This document shows positions 4,738 through 5,229 of a DNA stretch of 5,229 nt, in pieces. The translations under genes and the position numbers were made by a program. Under the pieces are notes generated by a model that was given only the letters and a program-made list of their open reading frames with translations, was not told the origin of the DNA and made no database searches. How positions within the stretch are numbered: the stretch's first letter is position 1; each line of letters starts with the position of its first letter. Origin of the DNA: CAIUGU01 sp031398625 (GTDB taxonomy: Bacteria > Pseudomonadota > Gammaproteobacteria > Steroidobacterales > Steroidobacteraceae); the NCBI GenBank assembly GCA_031398625.1, contig JANNNQ010000385.1, forward strand, positions 1 to 5,229, given 5' to 3'.

Positions 4738-5229
4738 TCATTCCGTCACCGGACTGGGCTTGTCCGGGTCGAGCCCGTACTTCTGCATGCAGGCCGTGAC
4801 GGTGGCCATGTCGAGCTTGCCTTCGTCGGCGAGGGCCTTGAGCGACGCGAACACGATCCAGTAGCGGTCCACCTCGAAGTGCCCGCGGAGCGCGGCACGC
4901 GTGTCGCTCCGACCGAAGCCGTCCGTGCCCAGCACGACAAAGCGCCCCGGGACCCACTGGCGGATCTGGTCGGGAACGATCTTCATGTAGTCCGTGGCCG
5001 CGACGAACGGCCCGGTGCGATCGCCCAGGCACGTCCGCACATACGTCTGTTTCGCGGGCTGCTCGGGGTGGAGGAGGTTCTGGCGTTCGACTTCGAGCGC
5101 TTCGCGCCTGAGCTCGGTGAAGCTCGGCACACTGAACACGTCGGACGGGATGCTGTAGTCCGCCTGCAGGATCTCGGCCGCCGCCAGCACCTCGCGCAGG
5201 ATCGCGCCGCTGCCCAGAAGCTGGATGCG
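4738..5229 (-). CDS. aceE: pyruvate dehydrogenase E1 component, homodimeric type (C-terminal part; 5' end beyond the window)
   Basis: The frame is open from the right window edge to TGA at 4740-4738 and gives the last 163 residues of E1, the thiamine-diphosphate enzyme that decarboxylates pyruvate and acetylates the E2 lipoyl groups. The family is about 890 residues long, so about four fifths, including the thiamine diphosphate site, are outside the window. What is seen is the transketolase C-terminal domain. Recognisable stretches are QLLGSGAILREV near the edge, VPSFTELRREALE, ATDYMKIVPDQIRQWVPG and LGTDGFGRSDTRAALRGHFE, all close to the end of E. coli AceE as I remember it. This signature separates it from the E1-alpha/beta heterotetramer type. 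The reading frame continues upstream of the GTG at 5190, which is an internal valine codon and not the start. It is the first visible gene of the aceE-aceF-lpdA operon. Confidence 0.95.
   Translation of the reverse strand, partial: RIQLLGSGAILREVLAAAEILQADYSIPSDVFSVPSFTELRREALEVERQNLLHPEQPAKQTYVRTCLGDRTGPFVAATDYMKIVPDQIRQWVPGRFVVLGTDGFGRSDTRAALRGHFEVDRYWIVFASLKALADEGKLDMATVTACMQKYGLDPDKPSPVTE

Noticed and set aside
4631..5032. A 133-codon minus-strand frame overlapping aceE and the spacer.
   Set aside because: It is out of frame with the clear AceE C-terminus and runs into the heptamer repeats; no family resemblance.

Overview
The window is G+C-rich bacterial DNA from a proteobacterium. All genes lie on the minus strand, so transcription runs from high to low coordinates. 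In transcription order it holds the end of aceE (pyruvate dehydrogenase E1), a complete aceF (E2, dihydrolipoyl acetyltransferase), a complete lpdA (E3, dihydrolipoyl dehydrogenase with its own lipoyl domain), and the first 318 codons of a DeaD-type DEAD-box RNA helicase. A homodimeric-type AceE followed by a two-lipoyl E2 and a lipoyl-E3 fusion is typical of beta- and some gammaproteobacteria (the Neisseria P64k and Ralstonia PdhL type). Base composition and the dispersed 7-bp repeats fit a Xanthomonadales-like gammaproteobacterium, but that placement is inference.

Layout: aceE C-terminus 4738-5229; a 136-bp spacer with a heptamer repeat and a matching inverted copy; aceF 2988-4601; a 75-bp spacer with the same heptamer and a second, degenerate heptamer tract; lpdA 1149-2912, whose interdomain linker contains a third heptamer tract; a 193-bp intergenic region with an AT-rich patch; deaD 955-1 running off the left edge. 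There is no gap over 300 bp without a gene, and I see no RNA gene, CRISPR array, insertion sequence or phage gene.

The three pdh genes form one multienzyme complex. E1 decarboxylates pyruvate and acylates lipoyl groups on E2, E2 transfers acetyl to CoA, and E3 reoxidises dihydrolipoamide with NAD+. The helicase is a separate RNA-metabolism gene, probably with its own promoter in the AT-rich patch.

No new enzyme system is evident; the gene content is ordinary central metabolism. The unusual part lies at the joints. A perfect GGCTACA array with an inverted partner can form a 24-bp mRNA hairpin just upstream of aceF. The same heptamer sits exactly 6 nt upstream of both the aceF and lpdA start codons, where a Shine-Dalgarno sequence would be expected and is not seen. 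The lipoyl domain of lpdA is a sequence mosaic of the two aceF lipoyl domains, which suggests duplication plus gene conversion.
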